64,000 nt of DNA, from NCBI RefSeq assembly GCF_902753875.1, contig NZ_CADDTS010000048.1, forward strand, positions 186,001-250,000. The letters are read 5' to 3'. The notes below the pieces were generated by a model, which was not told where the DNA came from, made no database searches, and worked only from the letters and a program-made list of their open reading frames with translations. This stretch comes from Acinetobacter bouvetii. GTDB taxonomy: Bacteria; Pseudomonadota; Gammaproteobacteria; Pseudomonadales; Moraxellaceae. A program made the translations under genes and the position numbers. Below, piece by piece: positions 53,713-62,729 of this stretch (positions are counted from its first letter, which is position 1; every line of letters starts with the position of its first letter).

Positions 53713-54327
53713 TTAAGCCTTAAATAAACCTTGTTTTTCGATAAAACTGATGATCTCATTCAAGCCATCTTGAGTTTTCATATTGGAAAATAAGAACGGT
53801 TTTTCACCGCGCATACGCTTGGCATCCTGATCCATGACTTCAAGGTTCGCACCGACCATCGGCGCCAAATCTGTTTTATTGATAATCAGCAGATCTGATT
53901 TGGTAATACCCGGCCCACCTTTACGTGGAATCTTTTCACCACCAGCGACATCAATCACATACAGGGTTAAATCGGACAATTCGGGACTAAAAGTCGCTGC
54001 CAGATTGTCGCCGCCACTTTCAATGATAATCAGTTCCAGACCATCAAATTTTTCACATAGATCATCAATCGCCGCCAGATTGATCGAGGCATCTTCACGA
54101 ATCGCGGTATGCGGACAGCCACCTGTTTCTACCCCGACAATGCGATCCGGCGTCATGGCTTCATTACGGGTCAGAAAGTTGGAGTCTTCTTTGGTATAAA
54201 TATCATTGGTGACTACAGCCATGTTGTATCTTTCACGCAGCGCCCGGCACAGATTCAAGGTTAAAGCTGTTTTACCCGAACCGACCGGACCACCAATCCC
54301 AACCCGTAAAGGACTACGTTCTGACAT
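53713..54327 (-). CDS. ureG: Urease accessory GTPase UreG
   Basis: 204 residues. P-loop GPVGSGKT (13-20), NDIYTKED, the nickel-binding CPH motif in [12 protein letters not shown] near 70, IESGGDNL and the NKTDLAP guanine motif near 150. Drives nickel insertion by GTP hydrolysis. 88 bases after ureF. Confidence 0.97.
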   Translation of the reverse strand: MSERSPLRVGIGGPVGSGKTALTLNLCRALRERYNMAVVTNDIYTKEDSNFLTRNEAMTPDRIVGVETGGCPHTAIREDASINLAAIDDLCEKFDGLELIIIESGGDNLAATFSPELSDLTLYVIDVAGGEKIPRKGGPGITKSDLLIINKTDLAPMVGANLEVMDQDAKRMRGEKPFLFSNMKTQDGLNEIISFIEKQGLFKA

Positions 54328-54415
54328 GATTTTTTCCTTTTTCCTTTTTCATTTTCTAGATACTTACGTTTCAAGCATCTCAAACTGCTCAATTGCTATT
54401 TAGACCGCTTGATTT

Positions 54416-55081
54416 TTACGATCTAAATAACCGTGAATATTGTGTTTCATGCGACATGCTCAACATCGCATATTGCGGCAAGGCACTGCTGATGTCTGCA
54501 TCCTGTAATGCCAAGGCGGCTTGTACTGCCTGTGGAATTTGATGATGCAACTGCCACAAAATCCGCTGTCCGCTCATTTGCCCCAGCGGGATGGTTTTAA
54601 CTGCTGCCAGTACCTGGTTTTCCAGTACGGTAAAGGTATAGGCCGTGAGCACATCAGCTAAATCCAGTCCTAATTCGCCACATAAATGTGCATATACAGG
54701 AACAAAACCCTGCTGCTTTTTGACACTTGGCGTTTGCTTTAGTACATCCCTAATCCATGCATTCAAAGAAAATGCCAATTGTTGCGACTCGGCCAATAAC
54801 TCTTTGGATTCACGACTGGCCCGATACAATTCTGCCCAATAGCCGAACTGTTCAGCGTCATCAAAAGATTCAACCAAGCGTTTCAGGACCGGTAATTCAA
54901 AACGCACCATTAACAGCTCAAGCACTTCTTCAAAATAGGCAATGCTGGATGTTTCATCATGAATCATGCCCTGATCAATCGCGCTCTCTACCCCTTGGGA
55001 ATAGCAATATGCCCCAATCGGCAAGGCCGTAGAGGATAAAGTCAACAGGCTGAGCAGTTGTGAGGCATTAGTGATGGACAT
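54416..55081 (-). CDS. ureF: Urease accessory protein UreF
   Basis: 221 residues, all helical. [24 protein letters not shown] near the start and [18 protein letters not shown] near 165-185 are typical. Partner of UreD and UreG. The start overlaps ureE by 14 bases. Confidence 0.94.
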   Translation of the reverse strand: MSITNASQLLSLLTLSSTALPIGAYCYSQGVESAIDQGMIHDETSSIAYFEEVLELLMVRFELPVLKRLVESFDDAEQFGYWAELYRASRESKELLAESQQLAFSLNAWIRDVLKQTPSVKKQQGFVPVYAHLCGELGLDLADVLTAYTFTVLENQVLAAVKTIPLGQMSGQRILWQLHHQIPQAVQAALALQDADISSALPQYAMLSMSHETQYSRLFRS

Positions 55082-55550
55082 GGTGCAAGGCTTTAATTGG
55101 ACTTAAACGATGATCATGCTGGTGCTGTGCATATGCCCCACTTTCCGGTTCAAAAGGATGGTCAACTTCATTCACCGTTAAACCCAGACCAATAATCATT
55201 TCTGCCAATACATGATCTGGCTCAAAATAAAGCGCTGTAGGTGTCAGCATAAGCGGTACATGACGGTTGCCCAAATGATAGGCTGCTTTTAATAATTCAA
55301 ACGGATCTTGGCTGGAAACCTGCATTAAACGTTCAGCCTTTGCATCAACACGAAGCACATCACCCTGTTCAGTTGCGATAAAAGAACCGCTTCGCAAAAT
55401 GCCGGTACGTGGTAAATCTGCACCAATATCGACCCCATTATTTAAAGTTGCACGAAAACGGCTCTTTTGGCGTGTATCAAAGGTGAGTTCCAAAGACTCA
55501 AAATTGCGTTCAGATGCAATGTTTTCCAAACGTTGCGTATAAATTTTCAT
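55068..55550 (-). CDS. ureE: Urease accessory nickel chaperone UreE
   Basis: 160 residues from ATG at 55550 ([10 protein letters not shown]), with GGGTGG just upstream; a GTG at 55556 is the alternative. Two-domain UreE fold: peptide-binding domain ([26 protein letters not shown]) and metal-binding domain with [11 protein letters not shown]. The C-terminus holds several His (AQHQHDH, HHVHH) for nickel. First gene of the run E-F-G-J-D-A-B-C. Confidence 0.94.
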   Translation of the reverse strand: MKIYTQRLENIASERNFESLELTFDTRQKSRFRATLNNGVDIGADLPRTGILRSGSFIATEQGDVLRVDAKAERLMQVSSQDPFELLKAAYHLGNRHVPLMLTPTALYFEPDHVLAEMIIGLGLTVNEVDHPFEPESGAYAQHQHDHRLSPIKALHHVHH

Positions 55551-55638
55551 ATCCACCCTGTTTATGCTTATAAATTCACCACTTGTTCCAAATTGAGACC
55601 AAATGTTATTTTGAATTAAAAACTTGCATCAAAATAAT

Positions 55639-55653
55639 GCAGTTATCGTGCCA
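55639..55653 (-). promoter_or_regulatory. Sigma-54 promoter before ureE
   Basis: TGGCACGATAACTGC (55653-55639, minus strand): complete -24 part TGGCACG, -12 part CTGCA with one change. Predicted start about 55627. It would transcribe the whole urease run. Confidence 0.65.
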
Positions 55654-55811
55654 ACTTTATTTTGAACAGATGTTTAAAAAGAGAGGAAATCTCTGTAGGT
55701 ATATTTTGATATTTATTTAATAAAACATTGTTATTAAAAACTATTTGTAGTAGTCGTGAAGTGAATAGGAATTAACTAGGAAAGAGACGCAAAATTTTTG
55801 AGTAAGTTATC

Positions 55812-56369
55812 GTGTCAAACAACTTAATTGCTATTACTAATTTAATTATCAGCCTTTTAACTCTAGTTGTTGCTTTCTCTGCACTACATTCATGGAAACA
55901 ACAGTTTAATAAAAATTTGCTCCTTGATTTTGTTTTAGCTGCTTTAGATTCAGTACATGCAATATCACAATTGAATTTTAAAATGGTGCAAAAATTAAAT
56001 GACTATTCAGAGAAAAATATAGAATTTATCCGAGATTCGGAATATTTTCTAAACCCCATTCCGTCAGATCATTCAAATTTAATAGAAAATTTTGAGATAA
56101 AAATCGCAAATTTGAGTAAAACATTAAATCGTTTAAATGCTCTTAAAAAAGAGCATGATTTTGAAAAACTAACAGAAGAATATCTCATGTGCATATATGA
56201 AATAGGAGAATTCTTTTTATCTGAAGAGCTTGTCGGTTTTAATCATCCTGAGGGTCGAAAGCAAAATGTAAGACGTTGGAGCACAGATTGGTTAGATAAA
56301 GCTTATGATAAAGAGCATTTTTTAGAAATACAGATAGAAGAATGTCTTATAAAGATGTTAAAAATTTGA
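55812..56369 (+). CDS. Hypothetical membrane-anchored protein
   Basis: 185 residues from GTG at 55812 (in GTGTCAAACAACTTAATTGC). Residues about 5-25 form one membrane helix (IAITNLIISLLTLVVAFSAL), followed by a helical, charged cytoplasmic part with a coiled-coil-like stretch near 90-120. Not recognised. AT-rich, on the opposite strand to everything around it and followed at once by an intergenic repeat; it looks like an insertion between ureE and urtE. Confidence 0.6.
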   Translation: MSNNLIAITNLIISLLTLVVAFSALHSWKQQFNKNLLLDFVLAALDSVHAISQLNFKMVQKLNDYSEKNIEFIRDSEYFLNPIPSDHSNLIENFEIKIANLSKTLNRLNALKKEHDFEKLTEEYLMCIYEIGEFFLSEELVGFNHPEGRKQNVRRWSTDWLDKAYDKEHFLEIQIEECLIKMLKI

Positions 56370-56401
56370 ATCCCTCCAAACCTCCCTTTAATAAAGGGAG
56401 G
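56370..56401. repeat. Intergenic palindromic repeat, second copy
   Basis: CCTCCCTTTA (56381-56390) and TAAAGGGAGG (56392-56401) preceded by ATCCCTCCAAA. Reverse copy of the unit at 52192-52225. It lies between convergent genes and could serve as their terminator. Confidence 0.65.
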
Positions 56402-56424
56402 CTTCTTTCGCTCTTCATTTAGTT

Positions 56425-57123
56425 TTAAATCGCCACCAAATCCCGAATCCCTTTCTCCGGCATTTCACTGCCTACGCCCTGAGCGATCACCTGCCCGCGA
56501 GCCATCACGGTATAAGCATCTGCCAGTTCTTCAGCAAAATCATAAAACTGCTCCACCAATACAATTGCCATATCGCCACCATCGGCAAGTTTGCGAATCA
56601 CTTTACCAATATCTTTAATAATGGAAGGTTGAATCCCTTCAGTGGGTTCATCCAGAATCAATACCCGCGGTTCAGAAGCGAGTGCACGGGCAATCGCCAG
56701 TTGCTGCTGCTGACCACCAGATAAATCTCCACCCCGGCGATATTTCATTTCATCCAGTACCGGGAAAATCTCATACAGATGTTCAGGCACTTTACGTGTT
56801 TTCGCACCGCTAAATTTTGCCATGCCAATTAGGATATTTTCTTCTACGGTTAAAGTCGAAAAAATATCACGTCCTTGCGGTACATAAGCCAAGCCTGCAC
56901 GTACACGCTGTTCGGGACTCATTTTTGAGATGTCCTTGCCATCCAGTAGAATCTGCCCCGACTTGATTGGCAAAATGCCCATCAGGCATTTCAGCAAGGT
57001 GGTTTTACCTACCCCATTTCGTCCGAGTACCACGGAACATTCACCGACCGGGGCATTAAAAGATACATCACGCAAAATATGACTGCCGCCATAAAACTGA
57101 TTGACGTCTTTGACTTCTAACAT
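56425..57123 (-). CDS. urtE: Urea ABC transporter ATP-binding protein UrtE
   Basis: 232 residues. MLEVKDVNQFYGGSHILRDV, Walker A GRNGVGKTT, signature LSGGQQQQLAIARAL, Walker B VLILDEPTEGIQPSII and EQFYDFAEELADAYTVMARG at the end are as in UrtE. With UrtD it energises urea import. 10 bases after urtD, last of the operon. Confidence 0.95.
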   Translation of the reverse strand: MLEVKDVNQFYGGSHILRDVSFNAPVGECSVVLGRNGVGKTTLLKCLMGILPIKSGQILLDGKDISKMSPEQRVRAGLAYVPQGRDIFSTLTVEENILIGMAKFSGAKTRKVPEHLYEIFPVLDEMKYRRGGDLSGGQQQQLAIARALASEPRVLILDEPTEGIQPSIIKDIGKVIRKLADGGDMAIVLVEQFYDFAEELADAYTVMARGQVIAQGVGSEMPEKGIRDLVAI

Positions 57124-57133
57124 GGTCTGCTCC

Positions 57134-57952
57134 TTAACGTCCTAAATATTTTTCAATGACATCTTCATTGGCTTGCACTTCGGCCAAGGTACCTTCGGCC
57201 AAAATGGCACCTTGTGCTAGAACTGTGACTTTTTCACTGATGGTATCGATAAAACTCATATCGTGCTCGACCACCACCAAGGTGTGATTCTTTTTCAGTT
57301 CCAGACACAGTTCGGCCGTACGTTCAGTTTCCGCATCGGTCATGCCTGCAACCGGTTCATCCAGCAGAATCAGTTTGGGACGTTGCATCAGCAACATGCC
57401 AATTTCCAGCCACTGCTTTTGACCATGCGATAGCAAGCCAGCAGGCTTATTCACTAGTTGCTGCAAGCGAATTTGTTCAAGTGATTCATCCAGTGCATTT
57501 TGTGCATCCGGATCAAGCTTGCTAAAGAAACTCTTTTTGACCCGTTTATCTTTGGGTGCAGCTAGAAGCAGATTTTCCATCACGGTGAAATTTTCAAACA
57601 CAGTCGGTTTTTGAAATTTACGGCCAATGCCTGCTTCCGCAATTTGCTCGGTACTCATTTTCGCTAAATCATAGGTTTGACCAAAAAATGCCGAGCCTTG
57701 TGTTGGACGTGTTTTTCCGGTAATCACATCCATCAAAGTGGTTTTTCCTGCACCATTGGGTCCAATGATGCAGCGTAATTCACCTTCTTCGATGTAGAGC
57801 GATAAATCATTTAAGGCACGAAAGGCATCAAACCAGACACTGACTTTTTCCAGATACAGGGCGATACCATGACTAAAATCTGCGCCCTGTTCTTTCGGAC
57901 GCCCATAACCTTCTGAAGCATGTCCACCATGAGGCTGTATCATTTCAATCAT
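57134..57952 (-). CDS. urtD: Urea ABC transporter ATP-binding protein UrtD
   Basis: 272 residues. Walker A GPNGAGKTT near 72, LLSHGQKQWLEIGMLL in place of the usual LSGGQ signature (normal for UrtD), Walker B LILLDEPVAGMTDAE and H-loop VEHDM. Overlaps urtC by 4 bases. Confidence 0.95.
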   Translation of the reverse strand: MIEMIQPHGGHASEGYGRPKEQGADFSHGIALYLEKVSVWFDAFRALNDLSLYIEEGELRCIIGPNGAGKTTLMDVITGKTRPTQGSAFFGQTYDLAKMSTEQIAEAGIGRKFQKPTVFENFTVMENLLLAAPKDKRVKKSFFSKLDPDAQNALDESLEQIRLQQLVNKPAGLLSHGQKQWLEIGMLLMQRPKLILLDEPVAGMTDAETERTAELCLELKKNHTLVVVEHDMSFIDTISEKVTVLAQGAILAEGTLAEVQANEDVIEKYLGR

Positions 57953-59022
57953 TCGCTGCGCTCCTTTTTAAAACGGTCAAACAGACCAATCACACCTTTT
58001 GGCAGGAAGATAGTCACCACAATAAATAACGCGCCCAGAATCAATAACCATGCTTCCGGATAAGCCACGGTGAAATAGGTTTTTACTCCATTAATCAAGC
58101 CTGCACCCAAGATCGGCCCGATTAGCGTGCCACGTCCACCCGCGGCCACCCAGACAGCCATTTCAATCGAGTTCACCGGGTTCATTTCACTGGGGTTGAT
58201 AATACCGGCTTGCGGTACATATAGTGCGCCTGCAATTCCTGCAATCACCGCAGATAACACCCATGCAGAAAGCTTGTACCACAACGTGCGGTAGCCCAAA
58301 TATTGCAACCGGTTTTCGCTGTCACGGATGGCACCCAACACACGGCCATAAGGTTTGTTCATGAGATGGCGTAACCCGATAAAGCACAGCAATAACACCA
58401 AGGCAGTAATAAAGCACAGGCTGGCACGCATTGGTGCAGACGTAATATCCATGCCTAGAATAGTCTTGAAGCCGGTAAAGCCGTTGTTGCCGCCAAAACC
58501 GGTTTCATTCCGGAAGAATAGTAGTGCTGCGGCAAAAGTCATGGCTTGAGTAATGATGGAGAAATAAACACCCTTGATTTTTGAGCGGAAGGCAAAAAAA
58601 CCAAACATAAATGCAATCAGTCCTGGAACTAGCACCACCAGAATCATGGCCCACCAGAAATGATTGGTGCCGACCCAAAACCAGGGTAATTCAGTCCAAC
58701 TCAAAAAACGCATGAAATCCGGTAAGCCATCGCCTGCGGATTCACGCATCAAGTACATACCGAAAGCATATCCGCCCAAGGCGAAGTACAAACCATGACC
58801 CAGACTCAAAATGCCGGCATAGCCCCACACCAGATCCAGTGCCAAAGCCACCAGCGCCAAACACATGATTTTGCCAATTAAGGTGACCCAATAGGCCGAA
58901 AGATAAAAGGCTGAATCGGTTGGCAATAAGTGTAGCCAAGGCAAGATCAGCATCACTGCGAAGCATACTGCAATCGCAGCGGCACTCACAGGTTGATCAG
59001 ATAACATTGAAGTGATTTTCAT
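57949..59022 (-). CDS. urtC: Urea ABC transporter permease UrtC
   Basis: 357 residues from ATG at 59022 (MKITSMLSDQP); the frame runs to 59055 inside urtB. About nine membrane helices of the LivM type; WGYAGILSLGHGLYFALGGYAFGMYLM and the late VWVAAGGRGTLIGPILGAGLINGVKTYF are specific to UrtC. 4 bases after urtB. Confidence 0.94.
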   Translation of the reverse strand: MKITSMLSDQPVSAAAIAVCFAVMLILPWLHLLPTDSAFYLSAYWVTLIGKIMCLALVALALDLVWGYAGILSLGHGLYFALGGYAFGMYLMRESAGDGLPDFMRFLSWTELPWFWVGTNHFWWAMILVVLVPGLIAFMFGFFAFRSKIKGVYFSIITQAMTFAAALLFFRNETGFGGNNGFTGFKTILGMDITSAPMRASLCFITALVLLLCFIGLRHLMNKPYGRVLGAIRDSENRLQYLGYRTLWYKLSAWVLSAVIAGIAGALYVPQAGIINPSEMNPVNSIEMAVWVAAGGRGTLIGPILGAGLINGVKTYFTVAYPEAWLLILGALFIVVTIFLPKGVIGLFDRFKKERSE

Positions 59023-59026
59023 GTGC

Positions 59027-60667
59027 TTACTCCACAAAACGACCTTTAATGGCAAACAAACCTTGTGGGCGTTTTTGAATAAACAAAATCACAAGAACCA
59101 GAAGAATAATTTTGGCCAGCACTGCACCCATGCCAATTTCTAGCACCGTACCGCTGATTCCTAAGCCCAATGCCGCAAGCACTGCGCCCCACACTTGTCC
59201 GACACCACCGACCACCACGACCAGGAAGGCATCAATAATGTAGTTTTGACCCAAGTCTGGACCGACGTTGCCAACTTGTGCCAAGGCACAGCCAGCCAAT
59301 CCTGCAAGACCAGAACCCAGACCAAAGGCCAGCATATCAATGCGGCTGGAACGAATGCCTACGGCACGTGCCATCTGACGGTTTTGCGTCACTGCACGAA
59401 CAAACAGACCAAAACGGGTTTTATTAATCAGGTAAACCAGTAGCAATAACACCGCGACGGTAAACACAATAATGGCAATACGGTTATACGGCAGCATCAG
59501 GCTTGGCGTAATTGATACCCCTCCTGATAGCCAGGAAATATTCGACACTTCTACGTTTTGTGCACCAAAAATCATGCGCACCAGTTGCATCAAAATCAGG
59601 CTGACGCCAAAAGTCGCCAACAAGGTTTCCAATTGACGTCCATACAGTGGACGAATCACGGTACGTTCAATCAACATCCCAATCAAAGCACTGACCAGAA
59701 ACGCAGCCGGAATGGCAGCAATCAGATACCAGTCCACCAGCCCGCTGAAATGTGATTTAAAGAAACTTTGCACCACATACGTGGTATAGGCTCCAATCAT
59801 GATCAGTTCGCCATGCGCCATATTGATCACGCCAAGCAGGCCATAAGTAATCGCTAATCCCAGCGCAGCAAGCAGTAAAATACTGGCGGTGCTGAGGCCA
59901 GAAAAAACGTGACCTGTCCATTCACTGGCTTGGATGCGGGTTTTGATACTGCCTTTGGCATCTAGTAATACCGCTTTAAGATCTGGATGCAAATTGGGCT
60001 GGCTCAGCTCTTGCTCTACCAATGCCAACACATCTGGACGGTTGGATTCTTTTAAAGTTTTTACTGCCTGTATTTTGTCTAATACATCGTTTGATTGATA
60101 ATCCAGACGTGCTTTCAGCTGTGCAAAGCGTGCTTTGACTGACTGACTTTTTTCATGCAGATACATCTGGTTAATTGTATTTATATCCAATTCAGACAAA
60201 TTATTTTCTAAGATATCTATCGCTTCTAAACGCTGAGAAGCATCCTCTGATTTTAATTTTTTTTGTGCCTGAGCAAATGTTAAGGCTTTATGTAAGGTAT
60301 TCACCAAAGTCACTTGCGATAAATCTGCCGGCCAGGATTCAATCGGCTTGTGATCTGGATAACTGAACAGTTTATCTTCTGCTTCAAGAATATAGGTATG
60401 GCCAGTACTGTCCGTATAAAGTTGATCCTTTTCGACAAATTCAGCCAGCTGATCCAGCTGTTCAATACTGGCCGGCCATTGATTAAGTAAGGCACGACGC
60501 TGGGCAAAATCGCCACGGACAAATTGCTGAATCGCATCTTTTGCTGAACTCACTTGAGTCGTTTGTGCTGTATCTATTGTTGTTTGCGTTTCAGCATGAC
60601 TCACATTGAGCCATAAGCACTGACTCAAAATCAAAAAAATAGCTGCAAAATTTAGGCGAGTGAACAT
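59027..60667 (-). CDS. urtB: Urea ABC transporter permease UrtB with periplasmic N-terminal domain
   Basis: 546 residues. A signal peptide (SQCLWLNVSHAE) and a helical periplasmic domain of about 230 residues precede the LivH-type permease (from about 255: LAALGLAITYGLLGVINMAHGELIMIGAYTTY). The long form is normal for proteobacterial UrtB. ARAVGIRSSRIDMLAFGLGSGLAGLAGCAL is the family mark. 95 bases after urtA with a hairpin in the gap. Confidence 0.94.
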   Translation of the reverse strand: MFTRLNFAAIFLILSQCLWLNVSHAETQTTIDTAQTTQVSSAKDAIQQFVRGDFAQRRALLNQWPASIEQLDQLAEFVEKDQLYTDSTGHTYILEAEDKLFSYPDHKPIESWPADLSQVTLVNTLHKALTFAQAQKKLKSEDASQRLEAIDILENNLSELDINTINQMYLHEKSQSVKARFAQLKARLDYQSNDVLDKIQAVKTLKESNRPDVLALVEQELSQPNLHPDLKAVLLDAKGSIKTRIQASEWTGHVFSGLSTASILLLAALGLAITYGLLGVINMAHGELIMIGAYTTYVVQSFFKSHFSGLVDWYLIAAIPAAFLVSALIGMLIERTVIRPLYGRQLETLLATFGVSLILMQLVRMIFGAQNVEVSNISWLSGGVSITPSLMLPYNRIAIIVFTVAVLLLLVYLINKTRFGLFVRAVTQNRQMARAVGIRSSRIDMLAFGLGSGLAGLAGCALAQVGNVGPDLGQNYIIDAFLVVVVGGVGQVWGAVLAALGLGISGTVLEIGMGAVLAKIILLVLVILFIQKRPQGLFAIKGRFVE

Positions 60668-60728
60668 ATGTGTCCTCCCTATTTATGAATGTAAAGCGGT
60701 CCCGAACGGGAAATAAAAACCAAGAAAA

Positions 60729-60752
60729 AGCCTGCTGCCGAAACAGCAGGCT
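60729..60752. repeat. Intercistronic hairpin between urtA and urtB
   Basis: AGCCTGCTG (60729-60737), loop CCGAAA, CAGCAGGCT (60744-60752). It lies about 10 bases after the urtA stop. Like the hairpin at 31933, it probably lets the binding protein be made in excess over the membrane parts. Confidence 0.65.
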
Positions 60753-60762
60753 AAAGAGGACA

Positions 60763-62046
60763 TTATTTAGGAATATATGGACTCCATGGTTCTGCCGGAA
60801 TTGTTTTCGGCGTTTTATAGACCACATCAAACTGGCCATCCCCACGAATCTGGCCAATCATCACCGGTTTATGTAAATGATGGTTAGTTGCATCCATTTG
60901 TAGCTTGTAACCTGAAGGTGCATCGAATGTTTGACCTGCCATTGCTTCACGCACTTTATCTACATCCGTCGAACCGGCTTTTTCTACCGCCTGTTTCCAC
61001 ATATTGATACCAACATAAGTCGCTTCCATTGGATCATTGGTGACGATCTTGTCGGCATTTGGCAATTTGTATTCCACTGCATACTGTTTCATCTTGCCAA
61101 TAAACTCAGTATTTTTAGGATTTTTCACCGACATGAAGTAGTTCCATGCCGCCAAATGTCCGACCAATGGCTTGGTATCAATGCCGCGTAATTCTTCCTC
61201 ACCCACTGAGAATGCCATCACTGGAATATCAGCAGCTTTAATACCCTGATTACCCAGTTCACGATAGAACGGCACGTTTGAGTCACCATTAATAGTTGAA
61301 ATAACAGCAGTTTTCTTACCGGCTGCAAATTTCTTCACATTGCCCACAATAGTTTGATAGTTGCTATGACCAAATGGCGTGTATTCTTCCATGATGTCCG
61401 CATCAGCCACACCTTTAGACTTCAGGAAAGCACGTAGAATTTTATTGGTGGTACGCGGGTAGACATAGTCTGTGCCTAACAGTACAAAACGCTGCGCCTT
61501 ACCACCTTCTTCACTCATCAAGTATTCAACAGCTGGAATCGCTTGCTGGTTGGGTGCAGCGCCGGTGTAGAAAATATTTTTTGACTGTTCCTGACCTTCA
61601 TATTGCACTGGATAGAACAATAATCCATTCAGCTCTTCCACCACAGGCAATACTGATTTACGCGAAACTGAAGTCCAGCAACCAAAAATCACCGCCACTT
61701 TGTCTTGAGTAATCAGTTGACGGGCTTTTTCTGCAAATAGTGGCCAGTCAGATGCTGGATCCACGACAACAGGCTCTAATTTTTTCCCCATTACCCCGCC
61801 ATGGGCATTAATTTCGTTAATGGCCATGAGCGCAGTATCTTTTAAAGAAGTCTCTGAAATGGCCATGGTGCCAGACAAAGAATGCAAGATCCCTACTTTG
61901 ATGGTATCACCGCTAGCTGCAGGCGCTTTTTCTTCAGCTGCTGGAGCTGCCGCCTTTTCCGCTGGTTTAGAACAACCGGTTAATGCAATGCTCCCCATCA
62001 TTGCTATAGCAAGCAAGCTTTTTGAAAATTGTTTTTGTTGGAACAT
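60763..62046 (-). CDS. urtA: Urea ABC transporter substrate-binding protein UrtA
   Basis: 427 residues from ATG at 62046 (MFQQKQFSKSLL), with TTGGAGAAAC 6-11 bases upstream; the frame to 62100 lacks a binding site. A lipoprotein signal peptide ends at ALTGC, followed by an Ala/Glu/Pro linker. VGILHSLSGTMAISETSLKDTALMAINEINAHGG and GCWTSVSRKSVLPVVEELNGLLFYPVQYEGQE are the UrtA marks of urea binding. First gene of urtABCDE. Confidence 0.95.
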   Translation of the reverse strand: MFQQKQFSKSLLAIAMMGSIALTGCSKPAEKAAAPAAEEKAPAASGDTIKVGILHSLSGTMAISETSLKDTALMAINEINAHGGVMGKKLEPVVVDPASDWPLFAEKARQLITQDKVAVIFGCWTSVSRKSVLPVVEELNGLLFYPVQYEGQEQSKNIFYTGAAPNQQAIPAVEYLMSEEGGKAQRFVLLGTDYVYPRTTNKILRAFLKSKGVADADIMEEYTPFGHSNYQTIVGNVKKFAAGKKTAVISTINGDSNVPFYRELGNQGIKAADIPVMAFSVGEEELRGIDTKPLVGHLAAWNYFMSVKNPKNTEFIGKMKQYAVEYKLPNADKIVTNDPMEATYVGINMWKQAVEKAGSTDVDKVREAMAGQTFDAPSGYKLQMDATNHHLHKPVMIGQIRGDGQFDVVYKTPKTIPAEPWSPYIPK

Positions 62047-62492
62047 TTTAAGTTTCTCCAAACCTTTTAAGGTATTTTTAGTTAATTTGGGAGAAGACAT
62101 TCAAATTTTGTGCCAATATTTATTTATTAATTTAATTACTTGAATTTAAATATTATTTTTAATTTTTTAAATATTCATTGAATGAATCAACGCACCAATA
62201 AATCATCTGTGCGCTAAAATAGGTGATCGATTAGGCAAATCATGGTCATTAAAATTAATCGCAACTTTATTAATGTTAGCCACTTATTCCATCCCGCTCT
62301 TTTCTAGTTCTATCATTGATAACGCATCTAAGATACCCACAGGTTCTGAGCCAAAAGTAATCTTTGTAAAAGCATAATTGATCAGTATTGCGATCATATA
62401 TACTGTTATATATTTTTTTTAAAATTTTGTATCTTCTTTAATTTTTTCTATAACAGATAATGAAGATGTCATCGAAAAGGTTAAAGATTGTT
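62047..62492. other. Upstream region of the urt operon
   Basis: About 450 AT-rich bases. A partial -24/-12 element, TGGCACAAAATTTGA (62115-62101, minus strand), has a perfect TGGCAC but GA where -12 GC is required, so it is weak. Nothing resembling a purine or guanidine riboswitch was seen. Confidence 0.35.
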
Positions 62493-62651
62493 ATGAATGA
62501 GCAAAAACCTAGAAAGCAACAGCAGTATGCAGACAGTTCAATTTCAGATAAGGCATTTAAACGAGCAATTATCTGGTTTGGTATTTACTGCACTTTGTTC
62601 TGTATTGGCGTGGCATTTGTCGTTAATCTTGATAATGCATATATGCCATAG
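62493..62651 (+). CDS. Small single-pass membrane protein, doubtful
   Basis: 52 residues from ATG at 62493 (MNEQKPRKQQQYADSS); the frame can be read back to 62460. A basic, Gln-rich N-terminus and one membrane helix (AIIWFGIYCTLFCIGVAFVV, residues about 25-44). AAAAGGTTAAAG upstream may be the ribosome binding site. Divergent from urtA. Not recognised; the clear topology favours a real gene. Confidence 0.45.
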   Translation: MNEQKPRKQQQYADSSISDKAFKRAIIWFGIYCTLFCIGVAFVVNLDNAYMP

Positions 62652-62729
62652 AATAGAATATCTTTATGATATCGGATTGTTCATAGCAGCCATAAATATT
62701 GACTGCTATTCCATTCGGTTAGGATCAGT

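Noticed and set aside
62047-62460. Riboswitch upstream of urtA
   Set aside because: No paired elements or conserved core of purine, guanidine or related riboswitches could be traced.
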